Assembly: GCA_016712595.1 (NCBI GenBank)
Contig: JADJQT010000001.1
Span: 2,105,501-2,169,500 of the forward strand
DNA: 64,000 nt
Direction: 5' to 3'
Origin: Rhodospirillales bacterium
Lineage (GTDB): Bacteria; Pseudomonadota; Alphaproteobacteria; Rhodospirillales; Defluviicoccaceae
Positions within the stretch are counted from its first letter, which is position 1, and every line of letters begins with the position of its first letter. The notes beneath the pieces were generated by a model. It was not told the origin of the DNA. It did no database searches and worked only from the letters and a program-made list of their open reading frames with translations. Below are positions 51,898-61,111 of the stretch, piece after piece. The translations under genes and the position numbers were made by a program.

Positions 51898-52372
51898 GGG
51901 ATGGGCGGGTACTGCCTCGCCGGTTGGCGGGGCGCAGGCGGCGTTTGGGTTTACGCTGCTCGAGGTGCTTGTTGTCCTCGTTCTGCTGGCGATTATCGCC
52001 GGCTTCGCCGGGACGCGGCTGATCGCCTCAATGGACGGACCGGCGCTGCGTTCGGCGTCGGGCGAACTGGCGAACGTGCTGCGTCACGCCCGGGGTCGGG
52101 CGATTGCGCGCAACGAGCCGGTAGCGGTCGAGGTAGACGTCGACGCGCCGAGTTTCGGTATTCCCGGCGAGAGTTCCTACGCGCTCTCGCCAAAGCTTCA
52201 CCTTACTCTCTTTACCGCGGCGAGCGCGCAGCGCACGGCGAACGTTGGCGAGATCCGCTTCTTCCCCGACGGCAGTTCCACCGGCGGCGAAGTGACTTTG
52301 GCGAGCGGCGATGCGCATAGCTACGTACAGGTGGACTGGCTCACCGGACGGGTCGACGTCTACGAAGACTAG
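51851..52372 (+). CDS. gspH: Minor pseudopilin GspH
   Basis: The protein is 173 residues. The start is the ATG at 51851, inside the end of gspG; a prepilin site (FGFTLLEVLVVLVLLAIIAG) follows a 32-residue leader. The remainder has the GspH beta-rich form (VEVDVDAPSFGIPGE, VGEIRFFPDGSSTGGEV). It is part of the pseudopilus tip assembly. The overlap with gspG suggests translational coupling. Confidence 0.92.
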   Translation: MRKAATARTRTLQAGKGWAGTASPVGGAQAAFGFTLLEVLVVLVLLAIIAGFAGTRLIASMDGPALRSASGELANVLRHARGRAIARNEPVAVEVDVDAPSFGIPGESSYALSPKLHLTLFTAASAQRTANVGEIRFFPDGSSTGGEVTLASGDAHSYVQVDWLTGRVDVYED

Positions 52373-52394
52373 GCTGCCGTCGGGCACGGGCACT

Positions 52395-53003
52395 GTGCGA
52401 CAACGAAAGCAGCGCGCGAAAGAAGCCGGCTTCACGCTGCTTGAGGTCCTCGTAGCGTTTGCCGTGTTGGCCGTGCTGATCGTCCCCATTTTGCAGGTCT
52501 TCGGCGGCGGTATGGGCTCGACGCGGACGGCGCGCACCGTGGCGATGGCCACCTTGCTCGCCCGCTCCAAGCTGGCCGAGGTGGCCGCCGCGCGGCCGCT
52601 CGCCGTGGGCGAGGCCGAGGGAACCTTTGAGGACGCCGGCTTTCGCTGGCGGGCCAGCATCGTCACCGATGACAGTGTCCTCGACACGATAGACGGCGAG
52701 GCGGCGGCGACGAACGGGCGCGATGGCGGTGAAACGGCCAAAAAACGCTCGCATCAAACGCGTGCGAACACCCAGCGGAACAGCAGTGGTTTCACCGGCA
52801 CGCGGTCTTCCACGAACCGCAAGGGGGCGCTATCCGCCGGCGACGAAACCGGGGAGGAAGACCTTGGCGGAGCTCAGGGCAGCGACCTCGTGGTGCTTCG
52901 CATCAGCGTGAGCGTCGATTGGGGAAACCGGGGGAATGGTGTCACGCTGACGACGTTCCGGCTTGAAAGCGCCGGCGATCCTGCAGCACGGGGGTTGGAA
53001 TGA
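52395..53003 (+). CDS. gspI: Minor pseudopilin GspI
   Basis: The protein is ~202 residues from GTG 52395; the start is uncertain because no strong ribosome site is visible. The prepilin site is EAGFTLLEVLVAFAVLAVL. The C-terminal half carries an unusual hydrophilic insert, about residues 98-165 (for example KKRSHQTRANTQRNSSGFTG), before the final GspI strand (LVVLRISVSVDWG). Typical GspI is ~120 residues. It overlaps gspJ by ATGA. Confidence 0.9.
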   Translation: MRQRKQRAKEAGFTLLEVLVAFAVLAVLIVPILQVFGGGMGSTRTARTVAMATLLARSKLAEVAAARPLAVGEAEGTFEDAGFRWRASIVTDDSVLDTIDGEAAATNGRDGGETAKKRSHQTRANTQRNSSGFTGTRSSTNRKGALSAGDETGEEDLGGAQGSDLVVLRISVSVDWGNRGNGVTLTTFRLESAGDPAARGLE

Positions 53004-53821
53004 GCGGCAGAGACTCCCGTTTCGAAGCGCCGACAGGCGGCTTCACCCTGCTGGAACTTCTCGTCGCCATGACCGTCCTCGGCGTTCTGACCGGTCTGCT
53101 GTCGAGTGGCGTCGGCTTTGGCGCGCGGGTTTGGGAGCGCGAGCACGCGCAGGCGGATAACTGGTTCGCGTTGCAGACGACACAGGACGTCGTGCGCCGT
53201 CTGCTTTCCCAGATTTGGCCGATCGGCGGCTCGACGCAGACGGGTCAGGCAGCGTTCACGGGAGCAAGCGGCTCCATGCGCTTCGTCGGTCCCCCGCCAG
53301 CACAGAGCCTGACCGGCGGCGTCTATCAATATGTGCTGGCCAGCCGCACCGGTGAAGGCGGCGTCCGCTTGGTGCTCTCGTGGAGGCTGCGTTCTCCGGA
53401 TGGTATTCTTGCCCGCGGTGGCGGCGCCGGCCACAATGAGGACGCGTTCAGCCTGAGTTCGGCCGATCGCCGTTCGCAATCACGGCTCGGCGCGGCGAAG
53501 AGCTCGGAGCCGGGCTCCACGCGTGGGCAACGTGCAAACGAAAACGCCCGCCCGGCGTTCGGGGCCGGCAATGAGAACGAGGAGGGAGCCGAGTCGGACA
53601 GCAGGGACGTCGTGCTTCTCGATCACCTTGCCTCGATCGAATTCAGTTATTTCGGCGAGTTCGGCGAGGAAAAAGCCATGCAGTGGTACGATCGCTGGCT
53701 CGACGCGAACCGAATGCCGCTGCTCATCCGTCTGCGGGTGACGTTTCCACCGAAAGACCAGCGGGTCTGGCCCGATTTTATTGTCGCACCGGAGATAACC
53801 GGGATGGCTGGCGGCGGCTGA
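53000..53821 (+). CDS. gspJ: Minor pseudopilin GspJ
   Basis: The protein is 273 residues. The prepilin site GGFTLLELLVAMTVLGVLTG lies near residue 14. The beta domain has LVLSWRLRSPDG and later IEFSYFGEFGEEKAMQWYD. Between them lies a low-complexity, charged stretch (about 148-200, rich in Ser, Arg, Asn, Glu), making the protein longer than the usual ~200 residues. It acts in the tip complex with GspI and GspK. Confidence 0.92.
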   Translation: MSGRDSRFEAPTGGFTLLELLVAMTVLGVLTGLLSSGVGFGARVWEREHAQADNWFALQTTQDVVRRLLSQIWPIGGSTQTGQAAFTGASGSMRFVGPPPAQSLTGGVYQYVLASRTGEGGVRLVLSWRLRSPDGILARGGGAGHNEDAFSLSSADRRSQSRLGAAKSSEPGSTRGQRANENARPAFGAGNENEEGAESDSRDVVLLDHLASIEFSYFGEFGEEKAMQWYDRWLDANRMPLLIRLRVTFPPKDQRVWPDFIVAPEITGMAGGG

Positions 53822-53959
53822 GTCAGCTATACTCCGAATGAGGTATTATTTGCCCGGTGCTGTGGCCGTCGCCGTTTGGTCTCTTGTCGCCAGGGGGGGC
53901 AATGCACTAGCTTTCCCGTCCACAAGGTTGACGGCGCCTTGGCAAGTCCGTCGCCCGAT

Positions 53960-55195
53960 ATGGATGCGGATCGAAAGCGGTGGCGCGGATGCACCACCGC
54001 TTCTGCAGGACACCGAGCAAGGGTCGGGACACACGAGACTGTGGCACATCCTCTAGCCAAGGTCCGGCGCTTCGCTGGAGAGTTCTTCTCCTGGTGGGTG
54101 GGCGAGTTGAAAGGACTGATGCCGGCGTGGCTTCTGCGCTTTCTCCTGCCGCCGATCGACGAGCTCATCCTCGAGCCGATGGATACGCGACTGGTCGTGC
54201 GGCGCCGCAACGGCACCGGTGAGCGCGAACTGACGACGCTCGATTTTGCCGGCGTCGCGCCCGCGGAGACCAAGGCAGCGCTGCGGCCGATCGTCGATAG
54301 CCTCGATCTCGCGCGGACCAGCGTCGTCGTGCGGATGTCCCCGCGCCTGGCCTTGCGCAAAATGGTCGACTTGCCGGCGGCGGCGGAGGAAAACCTGCGC
54401 CAAGTCATGGCGTTCGAAATGGATCGCTTGACGCCGTTCGCCGCTGATGCGGTCTATTTCGATGTTCGCGTGGCCGATCGCGATGCCGCGCGCAAGCGCC
54501 TTAGCGCCGAACTCACCGTGTTGCCGCGTGCCGCTGTCGATCCCGCCGTCGGTCGCATCCGCGATGCCGGCCTGGAACCCGAAGCCGTCGTCCTGCCGCC
54601 GCGCCCGGCGCCCGGTTTGGTGCCCGGATCAGTGCCCGCTCCGGCCCGGGGCGAATCGTCGCAGGCCGTGTCGGCACCATGGCGCGTGCCGCTGGCGAAC
54701 GGCGGCTCCGGAGGCCTGCGGCGGATCGGCCGCTTGGCGATCGGTCTGCTGGTCCTCGCTGCGGGGCTGTTCGCGGCCGGGCTCTATTCCGCATTCAGCC
54801 GGGATGCGGAGCATCTCGCCGCCCTCGATCGTCAGGTGGCGTCGGCGCGCAGCGAGGCGGAGGAAGGGCGCAAGCTGGAGGAACAGATCGAACGGCTGAG
54901 CAGCGAGGGCGACTTTATCGTCGAGAAGAAGCGGGCCCGCCCGCCGGTGCTGGCTGTTCTGAGCGAACTGACGCACGCGCTTCCGGACGATACGTGGCTT
55001 TATCGCCTGCGGATGACCAGCGAGGAAATGCAGACGTTTGGCTACTCGCCGAACGCATCGGCGATCATCGGACACATCGAGAACACGACGCTCTTCAGCA
55101 ACGCCCAGTTCCGCGCGCCACTGACCCGCGATCAGCGACTCGAGGCCGAACAGTTCCATATCGCCTTTCAGGTGGGGCGTAAGGATCAACCGTGA
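53960..55195 (+). CDS. gspL: Type II secretion inner-membrane protein GspL
   Basis: The protein is ~411 residues if it starts at ATG 53960; GTG 54041 is an alternative that would start nearer to the conserved region (AKVRRFAGEFFSWWVGELKG). The first ~280 residues are cytoplasmic actin-like (VVVRMSPRLALRKMVDLPAA, FEMDRLTPFAADAVYFDVRV). A transmembrane segment follows (IGLLVLAAGLFAAGLYSAF, ~280-300), then a PilN/GspL-like periplasmic part. It links GspE to GspM and overlaps gspM by GTGA. A 138-base gap without a gene separates it from gspJ. Confidence 0.87.
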   Translation: MDADRKRWRGCTTASAGHRARVGTHETVAHPLAKVRRFAGEFFSWWVGELKGLMPAWLLRFLLPPIDELILEPMDTRLVVRRRNGTGERELTTLDFAGVAPAETKAALRPIVDSLDLARTSVVVRMSPRLALRKMVDLPAAAEENLRQVMAFEMDRLTPFAADAVYFDVRVADRDAARKRLSAELTVLPRAAVDPAVGRIRDAGLEPEAVVLPPRPAPGLVPGSVPAPARGESSQAVSAPWRVPLANGGSGGLRRIGRLAIGLLVLAAGLFAAGLYSAFSRDAEHLAALDRQVASARSEAEEGRKLEEQIERLSSEGDFIVEKKRARPPVLAVLSELTHALPDDTWLYRLRMTSEEMQTFGYSPNASAIIGHIENTTLFSNAQFRAPLTRDQRLEAEQFHIAFQVGRKDQP

Positions 55196-55770
55196 CCAAG
55201 CTCTCGCCTCTGACGCGCAAGATCATCGCCGTCACCTTGCTGATCGTGGCGATCGCCCTGCCTTACCGGCTGATCGTCAGCCCGCTGCAGGAGCGCTCCG
55301 CGGCGTACGCGGAGCAGATCGCGGCGCGGCAAGACGTGCTGTCTCGGCTGCGACGGCTTGCCGACAGCCGTCCGCAACTGCGCGAGCGGCTGGAGAAACT
55401 CCAGTCCTTGCCATCGTCACAGGAAGGATATCTCTCCGGCGACAGCGAGACGCTCGTAGCCGCCGACCTGCAGACCCTGGTACGGACGATCGTGGAGCGC
55501 AACGGCGGCAAGCTGGAGAGCACGCAGATTCTTCCGGCGACGAGCGAGGGGGCATTTCGCCGGGTAACACTGCGGGTCCGCATGTCCTCGGATACAGATT
55601 CGCTATTCCATACGCTCTACGATCTGGAATCGATGTTGCCCTACCTGTTCCTTGACGGTCTCGATATCGTCGCGCGCAACCGGCGCGGCCGCGCTGCCAG
55701 CAAGGCGAGCGCGCCGGCAAGCGAACTCGGCGTCAGTTACGACGTCTACGGCTACATGCGGGCGAGCTGA
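55192..55770 (+). CDS. gspM: Type II secretion inner-membrane protein GspM
   Basis: The protein is 192 residues from GTG 55192, overlapping the gspL stop. One N-terminal membrane helix (IIAVTLLIVAIALPYRLIV, ~11-29), a coiled-coil (~34-72) and a C-terminal ferredoxin-like domain (FRRVTLRVRMSSDTDSLFHT) of the GspM-b type. It binds GspL in the platform. Confidence 0.88.
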   Translation: MTKLSPLTRKIIAVTLLIVAIALPYRLIVSPLQERSAAYAEQIAARQDVLSRLRRLADSRPQLRERLEKLQSLPSSQEGYLSGDSETLVAADLQTLVRTIVERNGGKLESTQILPATSEGAFRRVTLRVRMSSDTDSLFHTLYDLESMLPYLFLDGLDIVARNRRGRAASKASAPASELGVSYDVYGYMRAS

Positions 55771-55772
55771 CC

Positions 55773-56507
55773 ATGGCGCGCCGGCTGGCTGCTTCCGCCC
55801 GCTGGACGTGGGCATCTGCGGTGCTCGCCTTACTTGCCGGCGGGTTCCTTAGCTGGCAGGTCTGGCAGGGCGACGGTGACGACGGACGTATCGCGCGATC
55901 GGTTCCGCCGCCGCACGCCGCCGGCGAGGCGGGGGACGAGGCGGAAAAGGGCGAGACGACCTACGAAATGCCGCCATCCGAGGACTTTGCCGAAGTCATC
56001 GAAAGGCCGTTGTTCGACAAGTCGCGCCGGCCGGCGGAAGCGGCGACGTCGAGTGCCGACGGCGATGACGCGCCGCAGGAGAACGCCGCCACCGGGGTCG
56101 TTCTGAATGGCGTGCTGCTGACGCCTCGTCGCCGCCTTGCGCTGCTGCGTTTCGATGACAATCCAAAACCGATGCACGTGGCCGAAGGGCAGGAAGCCGG
56201 GGGCTGGCTGGTCGTTTCCGTCGGTCCAGACAAGGTGATCCTGCGGCGCGGCGAGGTCTCGAACGAGATCAAGCTGGACTACCGCCGTCCAGAGACGAGA
56301 GAGCGGCAAAAGGAAGAGGCGGGAGGTGGCACGCAGCGATCCGGCGCGGTGGTGCGGTCCACTGCGACGTCGGCTCGCCCGCAAGCCCCGCCGCGTCCCG
56401 GCGCGCCCGCCACTTACGGCGCCATGCCACGCCATCCGGGCTCGCCGGAGCAGCCGGACGCCGTTCCGCCTGATGACCAGTTGCAAGATGACGAGCCGAC
56501 GGAATAA
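55773..56507 (+). CDS. GspN/GspC-like protein with HR-type domain
   Basis: The protein is 244 residues. An N-terminal membrane helix (WTWASAVLALLAGGFLSWQV, ~11-30), a linker, and a domain TGVVLNGVLLTPRRRLALLR ... VISVGPDKVILRRG-like at ~108-165 that resembles the HR domain of GspC, which contacts the secretin. The C-terminal ~75 residues are proline- and arginine-rich. No separate gspC is present in the cluster, so this protein probably takes that role. It starts 2 bases after gspM. Confidence 0.7.
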   Translation: MARRLAASARWTWASAVLALLAGGFLSWQVWQGDGDDGRIARSVPPPHAAGEAGDEAEKGETTYEMPPSEDFAEVIERPLFDKSRRPAEAATSSADGDDAPQENAATGVVLNGVLLTPRRRLALLRFDDNPKPMHVAEGQEAGGWLVVSVGPDKVILRRGEVSNEIKLDYRRPETRERQKEEAGGGTQRSGAVVRSTATSARPQAPPRPGAPATYGAMPRHPGSPEQPDAVPPDDQLQDDEPTE

Positions 56508-56632
56508 AGGTCATCGTCGACACTGTCGCGCTTTCGCGTCCTATGCTATAGGAGGCGGCGAATTACTTGGCCCGGGAGCGCCAGTAAAGCGTCATTAGAC
56601 CGAGAGGCAAGAACCGGCGTAATGGGTCTGTA

Positions 56633-58882
56633 ATGTTTGCAGGAAAAAATGCGGCGGTCGCGCGCGGCAGTCTTGGGCGTCTGCTGTTGTGCTCCCTGTT
56701 GGTCTCATCGATAGCGGCATGCGCTCATCGGCCATTTTTTGACACCCAGGTGAAGCCCCCGGATGCTCAGGCCGCATTGTCGCCGACTCCTGTTGCAACC
56801 GAACCCCTCGAAACGCCGGCGGAACAGAACACACCTGCTTCGACGGGCGGCGCTGCCGCCGCTGAACAAGACGAAAGTTCCCGCTCGCAACACATCGGCG
56901 GCATCTATCGCGGGTCCGATACATTCGTTCATCGCGGTGTGCCGGCGGGCGGCCCGGTGATCCGTACGCCCGATGGCGAGGTGACGCTGAATTTCGTCGA
57001 CGCCGACCTGCGCGAGGTGGTCAAGGCGATCCTTGGCGATACGCTCGGCGCGAATTATGTGATCGATCCGCAGGTCCAAGGCACTGTGACCCTGCAGACC
57101 AGCCAGCCAGTGCCGGGACCCGCTCTCATCTCGGTGCTGGAGTCCATTCTGCAGGTCAACAACGCGACCCTCGTCCAGACGGACGGCCTCTACAAGATTG
57201 TACCGGCAGACATCGGGCCCAAGGGCAACGGCCATTTGCGCTCGACGCTGGCGCCGGCGACTCAGGCACCCGGCGCCCAGGTCGTCGTCGTGCCGCTGAA
57301 GCACATCTCGGCGACCGAGGTGGAAAAGCTGCTGGCGCCATTCGCGCCGCCCGGCGGGGTTCTTCGCGTCGATCCGAGGCGTAATCTCGTCGTCCTCGGC
57401 GGCAGCCGCGCCGACGTCGCGAGCATGCTCGACGTCATCGACACCTTCGATGTCGATTGGCTGGCAGGCATGTCGTTCGGTCTGTTCGCGCTGCATTCGA
57501 CAACGGCGAAGACGATGGTCGACGAACTTGGCAATGTCTTCGGCGATCAGACGGAGGGGCCGCTGGCGGGAGTCGTCCGTTTCGTGCCGATCGAGCGCCT
57601 GAACGCCGTTCTGGTGATCTCGCCACGGTCGCTCTACGTCGATCGGGCGCAGTCCTGGATTGAGCGTCTCGACGTCGGCGAAAGCGAAACGCCCCGTATT
57701 TACGTCTATTACTGCGAGAACAGCCGCGCCGAGGACATCGCCGCCGTGCTCAGCCAGGTGTTCGGTCAGCAGACGAGCGGGGCGAGCACGCGGCCGCAGG
57801 CGCAGCTGGCGCCGGGCCTCAGCCCGGTGACGCTTCAGGGCCAGACGGGAGGACAGCCGGACGCGCCGGCGGCGAACGCGCTGTCTTCGGTCGCTACGCA
57901 GAGATCGGGGAACAACAGCGCCATTTCCGGCGGCGGCTCCAGCAACGTCGTTGCCGGTGGCAATGACGATATCAAGATCATCGCCGACAAAGTGAAGAAC
58001 GCGCTCGTCATTCTCGCCAAGCCGAGCGATTACCGCACGGTCGAAACCGCGCTGCACAAGCTCGACATTATCCCGCTGCAGGTTTTGATCGAGGCGACGA
58101 TTCTCGAAGTTACGCTGAACGATACGCTGCAGTACGGCGTCGAATGGTTCTTCAAGTACGGCTCCAACAAGATCGCGCTCAGCCAGTCGAATTCGCCGCG
58201 CATCAGCAGCATCGGCTCCGATATCGCCGCATCGATTTTCCCCGGATTTTCCTACGTGCTCTCACCGGGAGACAGCGTCAAGGCGGTGGTCAACGCGCTC
58301 GATCAGGTCAGCGATCTCAACGTGCTCTCGTCGCCGCAGGTGTTCGTGCTCGACAATCAGACGGCGACCCTGACCGTCGGTCAGGAGGTACCGATCCAGA
58401 CGCGATCCCAGCAGAGCACCGTGACCGACACGGCCAATATCGTCAACAGCATCGAATACAAGGATACGGGCGTGATCCTCAACGTCACGCCGCGGGTGAA
58501 TGCCGGCGGACTGGTGACGATGGAAATCTCGCAGGAGGTGAGCAACGTTTCCAACGAGGCCAGCGCCGGCGGGATCGACTCGCCGACCATCAATCAGCGC
58601 AAGGTGGAGACGACGGTCGCGGTGCAAGGTGGCGAGACGGTGGCGCTGGGCGGCCTGATTACCGACCGTCGCGAAAACACCTCGTCGGGCATTCCCTGGC
58701 TATCGCGGCTGCCGTGGATCGGCTGGTTGTTCGGTACCAAGTCCGAGACCGCCGGCCGAACGGAACTTCTGGTGCTGATTACCCCGCAAGTGGTCGGCGG
58801 CGCCGAGCAGGCCCGTCAGGTCACGCGTGAGTTGCGCTCGCGATTGCGGAGCATAGTTCCGCTCGAACAGCGGCTGCAGTGA
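56633..58882 (+). CDS. gspD: Secretin GspD
   Basis: The 749-residue outer-membrane channel begins with a signal sequence with a lipobox-like end (LLLCSLLVSSIAAC, Cys ~30), suggesting lipidation. N0/N1 domains (VTLNFVDADLREVVKAILGD, VIDPQVQGTVTLQT) are followed by repeated N domains and the secretin core (LNVLSSPQVFVLDNQTATLT, EVPIQTRSQQSTV, VTPRVNAGGLVTMEISQEV). A long Ser/Gly/Asn-rich loop lies near ~395-445. No strong ribosome site is visible close to the ATG; a 4-codon leader (ATGGGTCTGTAA) ends directly before it and may couple translation. It overlaps gspK by GTGA. Confidence 0.94.
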   Translation: MFAGKNAAVARGSLGRLLLCSLLVSSIAACAHRPFFDTQVKPPDAQAALSPTPVATEPLETPAEQNTPASTGGAAAAEQDESSRSQHIGGIYRGSDTFVHRGVPAGGPVIRTPDGEVTLNFVDADLREVVKAILGDTLGANYVIDPQVQGTVTLQTSQPVPGPALISVLESILQVNNATLVQTDGLYKIVPADIGPKGNGHLRSTLAPATQAPGAQVVVVPLKHISATEVEKLLAPFAPPGGVLRVDPRRNLVVLGGSRADVASMLDVIDTFDVDWLAGMSFGLFALHSTTAKTMVDELGNVFGDQTEGPLAGVVRFVPIERLNAVLVISPRSLYVDRAQSWIERLDVGESETPRIYVYYCENSRAEDIAAVLSQVFGQQTSGASTRPQAQLAPGLSPVTLQGQTGGQPDAPAANALSSVATQRSGNNSAISGGGSSNVVAGGNDDIKIIADKVKNALVILAKPSDYRTVETALHKLDIIPLQVLIEATILEVTLNDTLQYGVEWFFKYGSNKIALSQSNSPRISSIGSDIAASIFPGFSYVLSPGDSVKAVVNALDQVSDLNVLSSPQVFVLDNQTATLTVGQEVPIQTRSQQSTVTDTANIVNSIEYKDTGVILNVTPRVNAGGLVTMEISQEVSNVSNEASAGGIDSPTINQRKVETTVAVQGGETVALGGLITDRRENTSSGIPWLSRLPWIGWLFGTKSETAGRTELLVLITPQVVGGAEQARQVTRELRSRLRSIVPLEQRLQ

Positions 58883-59886
58883 CGCGGAAGTGGCTGGCTC
58901 AGGCGGACCGGCAGCGCGGCATCGCGCTGCTGATGGTGCTGGGCGCGCTGATGATACTGTCGTTTCTCGCCATTGTTTATGCGAGCAACGTTCGCACCGA
59001 GGTTCTCCTTTCCCGTAATCTCGTTGACAACGCCGAGGCCGAGGCGCTCGCTGACGGCGCGATCTACAAGGCCGCCGCCCGCCTCGCCATCGACCCCCGC
59101 GACGGAGGCCTTTACGGCGACGGTCGGATCTATGTCTGGCACAGCGATAACGCCGAGATCCGGCTGACTATTCGCGACGAAGGCGGTAAGGTCGACCTCA
59201 ATCAGGCACCGGCCATCTTGTTGCGTGAATTGTTCATCGCCATCGGCGAGGAGCCTGGTCATAGCGACGAACTCGCCGACGAGATCGTCGATTTCCGCGA
59301 CGAGGACGACGACAAGAGCCCGCACGGCGCCGAAGCGCCGGAGTACCGTAAGGCGGGTCTGGCTTGGGGACCGAAGAACCGCAGTTTCGAAATGGTCGAG
59401 GAGTTGGCTTATGTCGTCGGTGTTACGCCGGACCTCTACCGCCGGATCGCACCCCTGGTGAGCGTTTACGGCCAGCAGGAAAACCCCCACATCCCGACGG
59501 CTCCCCTTGAGGTGCGGACGGCGGTCGCCGCGGTCGCCGTCGACTCCCATGGCCGCAATGCGAACGCGACAGGAAGCGAGCTCTCCCAGAGGAGTTCCCA
59601 GCTTCCCAACCGAAGCGGCCTGTCGTTCGGCGGCAGCCGCTTTGGCCGTCGCGGCGACCTGGGCGGGGAGCCTCTCGATGCCGCAGATTCAAGCGCGGAC
59701 GACGATAGCGCCGCAAACGCCAATAGCGAAGACCGTTCGGGCGTTCCGGTATTCACCGTTCATGCCGAGTCCCGCACAAACAGCGGCACCGTTTTCGTTC
59801 GCGAGGCGATCGTCGATTTCTCCGCGTCGACCGATCAGCCGTTCGCCATTCAGGCATGGCGTCAAGGCGTTCGTGTTATGTTCTGA
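58879..59886 (+). CDS. gspK: Minor pseudopilin GspK
   Basis: The protein is 335 residues from GTG 58879. The prepilin site is QRGIALLMVLGALMILSFLA, with the leader ending in RG. The large helical domain has EALADGAIYKAAARLAIDP and DEGGKVDLNQAPAILLRELF. A Ser/Arg/Gly-rich insert is at ~220-285. GspK caps the pseudopilus tip with GspI and GspJ. It is separated from them by L-M-N-D, an unusual order. Confidence 0.92.
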   Translation: MTRKWLAQADRQRGIALLMVLGALMILSFLAIVYASNVRTEVLLSRNLVDNAEAEALADGAIYKAAARLAIDPRDGGLYGDGRIYVWHSDNAEIRLTIRDEGGKVDLNQAPAILLRELFIAIGEEPGHSDELADEIVDFRDEDDDKSPHGAEAPEYRKAGLAWGPKNRSFEMVEELAYVVGVTPDLYRRIAPLVSVYGQQENPHIPTAPLEVRTAVAAVAVDSHGRNANATGSELSQRSSQLPNRSGLSFGGSRFGRRGDLGGEPLDAADSSADDDSAANANSEDRSGVPVFTVHAESRTNSGTVFVREAIVDFSASTDQPFAIQAWRQGVRVMF

Positions 59887-60243
59887 TCGGATCCCGTTCC
59901 CGGCGCGCGGTCCCGGCCTCACGCCGATCAATAGGCGCGCGGGGGGTGCGCTTCTTGCGAAATCGGCAATCTTTTCCGCACCAGGGCGTTGATATTGCTT
60001 GCGTCTTTACCGCGCTGGTGTCGATACTGAACCGTCGTGGCGTCGCGTTGGCGAACGAAGGGGAGGCGACGCTCGTTAACCGGAAGCGATGGGCCTACGG
60101 CTGATATCGGGTGAGCCTGTGGCCCCCGAAGGCTAGGCGTCGGCCGCTGGACTATTCGGGACAAAGATACCCCCTCGTGCTCGACTGGCATTTGTTCCGT
60201 GTGCGAAATGGCGCACGTCCGCGCGAAGGGGATTTGCTCGACG
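59887..60243. other. Gene-free stretch after the gsp cluster
   Basis: 357 bases with no recognisable gene, hairpin terminator or repeat. The promoter for the DUF2064 gene is probably near its 3' end. A GTG at 60199 is in frame with that gene. Confidence 0.4.
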
Positions 60244-61056
60244 ATGAATCGCGAGGCCAATGAATCCGGCGATGAGCAGACCATCGCACCGTCTTCGCCC
60301 GAAGGACGCGTGGCGGTCGCGGTCATGTGCAGGGCTCCGATCGCCGGCCGGTGCAAGACACGGCTGACCCCACCGCTCAGTGCAGAGGAGGCGGCGGCGT
60401 TATCACGTGGTTTCATCGCTGACGTTGCCGCGCTGGTCCATGGCCTGCCGTCATCGCTTGGCGCTACGGGTTTTGCGGTGACGACGCCGGCTGACAATGA
60501 CGGTGCTTTCGATGGCCTCTTTCCCAATGGCTTCGATCGTCTGGTTCAGCGGGGCGATGACCTCGGCGCCCGGTGCGTCAACGCCATCGCCGATCTGTTT
60601 GCCCAAAAATTCGCGGCGGTGTGTCTGCTGGGCGCCGACGCACCGACACTGCCGGTCGAAACCCTGGAAGCGGCTGTCGATCTGCTGCGTCAGCCGGGGG
60701 ATCGGGTGGTGCTCGGTCCGGCGCTGGATGGTGGATATTATCTCATCGGTGTGCGGCGTCCTTGTCCCGAGCTGTTTCGGGACATCCCGTGGAGCACCAG
60801 CCGGGTGCGGACCGAGACCGAGGCCCGCGCGGCGGAACTTGCGCTGCCGGTCGCCTTGCTGCCGCTGTGGTACGACGTCGACGATGGCCATTCGTTCATC
60901 TGGCTGCTTGAGGAACTGAGGGGCAAGGGCCGCGCGCCGGCGCCGACGACACTGCCCGGCTCGACCGCGAGGGCAACCCGCCAATATCTGGAAGCACTTT
61001 GCTGCCGCGGCGACGGGCCACCGCTAGAGCACCCCAAGAGCAGTCTTTTCGACTAA
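60244..61056 (+). CDS. TIGR04282/DUF2064 family glycosyltransferase
   Basis: The protein is 270 residues from ATG 60244; GTG 60199 is an in-frame alternative with 15 more residues. The motif VMCRAPIAGRCKTRLTPPLS near the N terminus matches the family M-x-K-x-P-x-P-G-x2-K-T-R-L. Later motifs are LGADAPTLPVETL and LGPALDGGYYLIGVRRPCPE. It is a small GT-A-type enzyme; members occur in arsenosugar synthesis and other pathways. No arsenic gene is nearby, so the substrate is not assigned. An IS6 element follows 55 bases downstream. Confidence 0.86.
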   Translation: MNREANESGDEQTIAPSSPEGRVAVAVMCRAPIAGRCKTRLTPPLSAEEAAALSRGFIADVAALVHGLPSSLGATGFAVTTPADNDGAFDGLFPNGFDRLVQRGDDLGARCVNAIADLFAQKFAAVCLLGADAPTLPVETLEAAVDLLRQPGDRVVLGPALDGGYYLIGVRRPCPELFRDIPWSTSRVRTETEARAAELALPVALLPLWYDVDDGHSFIWLLEELRGKGRAPAPTTLPGSTARATRQYLEALCCRGDGPPLEHPKSSLFD

Positions 61057-61111
61057 AGACTTGCGTCGTCATCAAACATTCATAACTGCGCCCCCTGCAC
61101 CTGCGTTAAAG

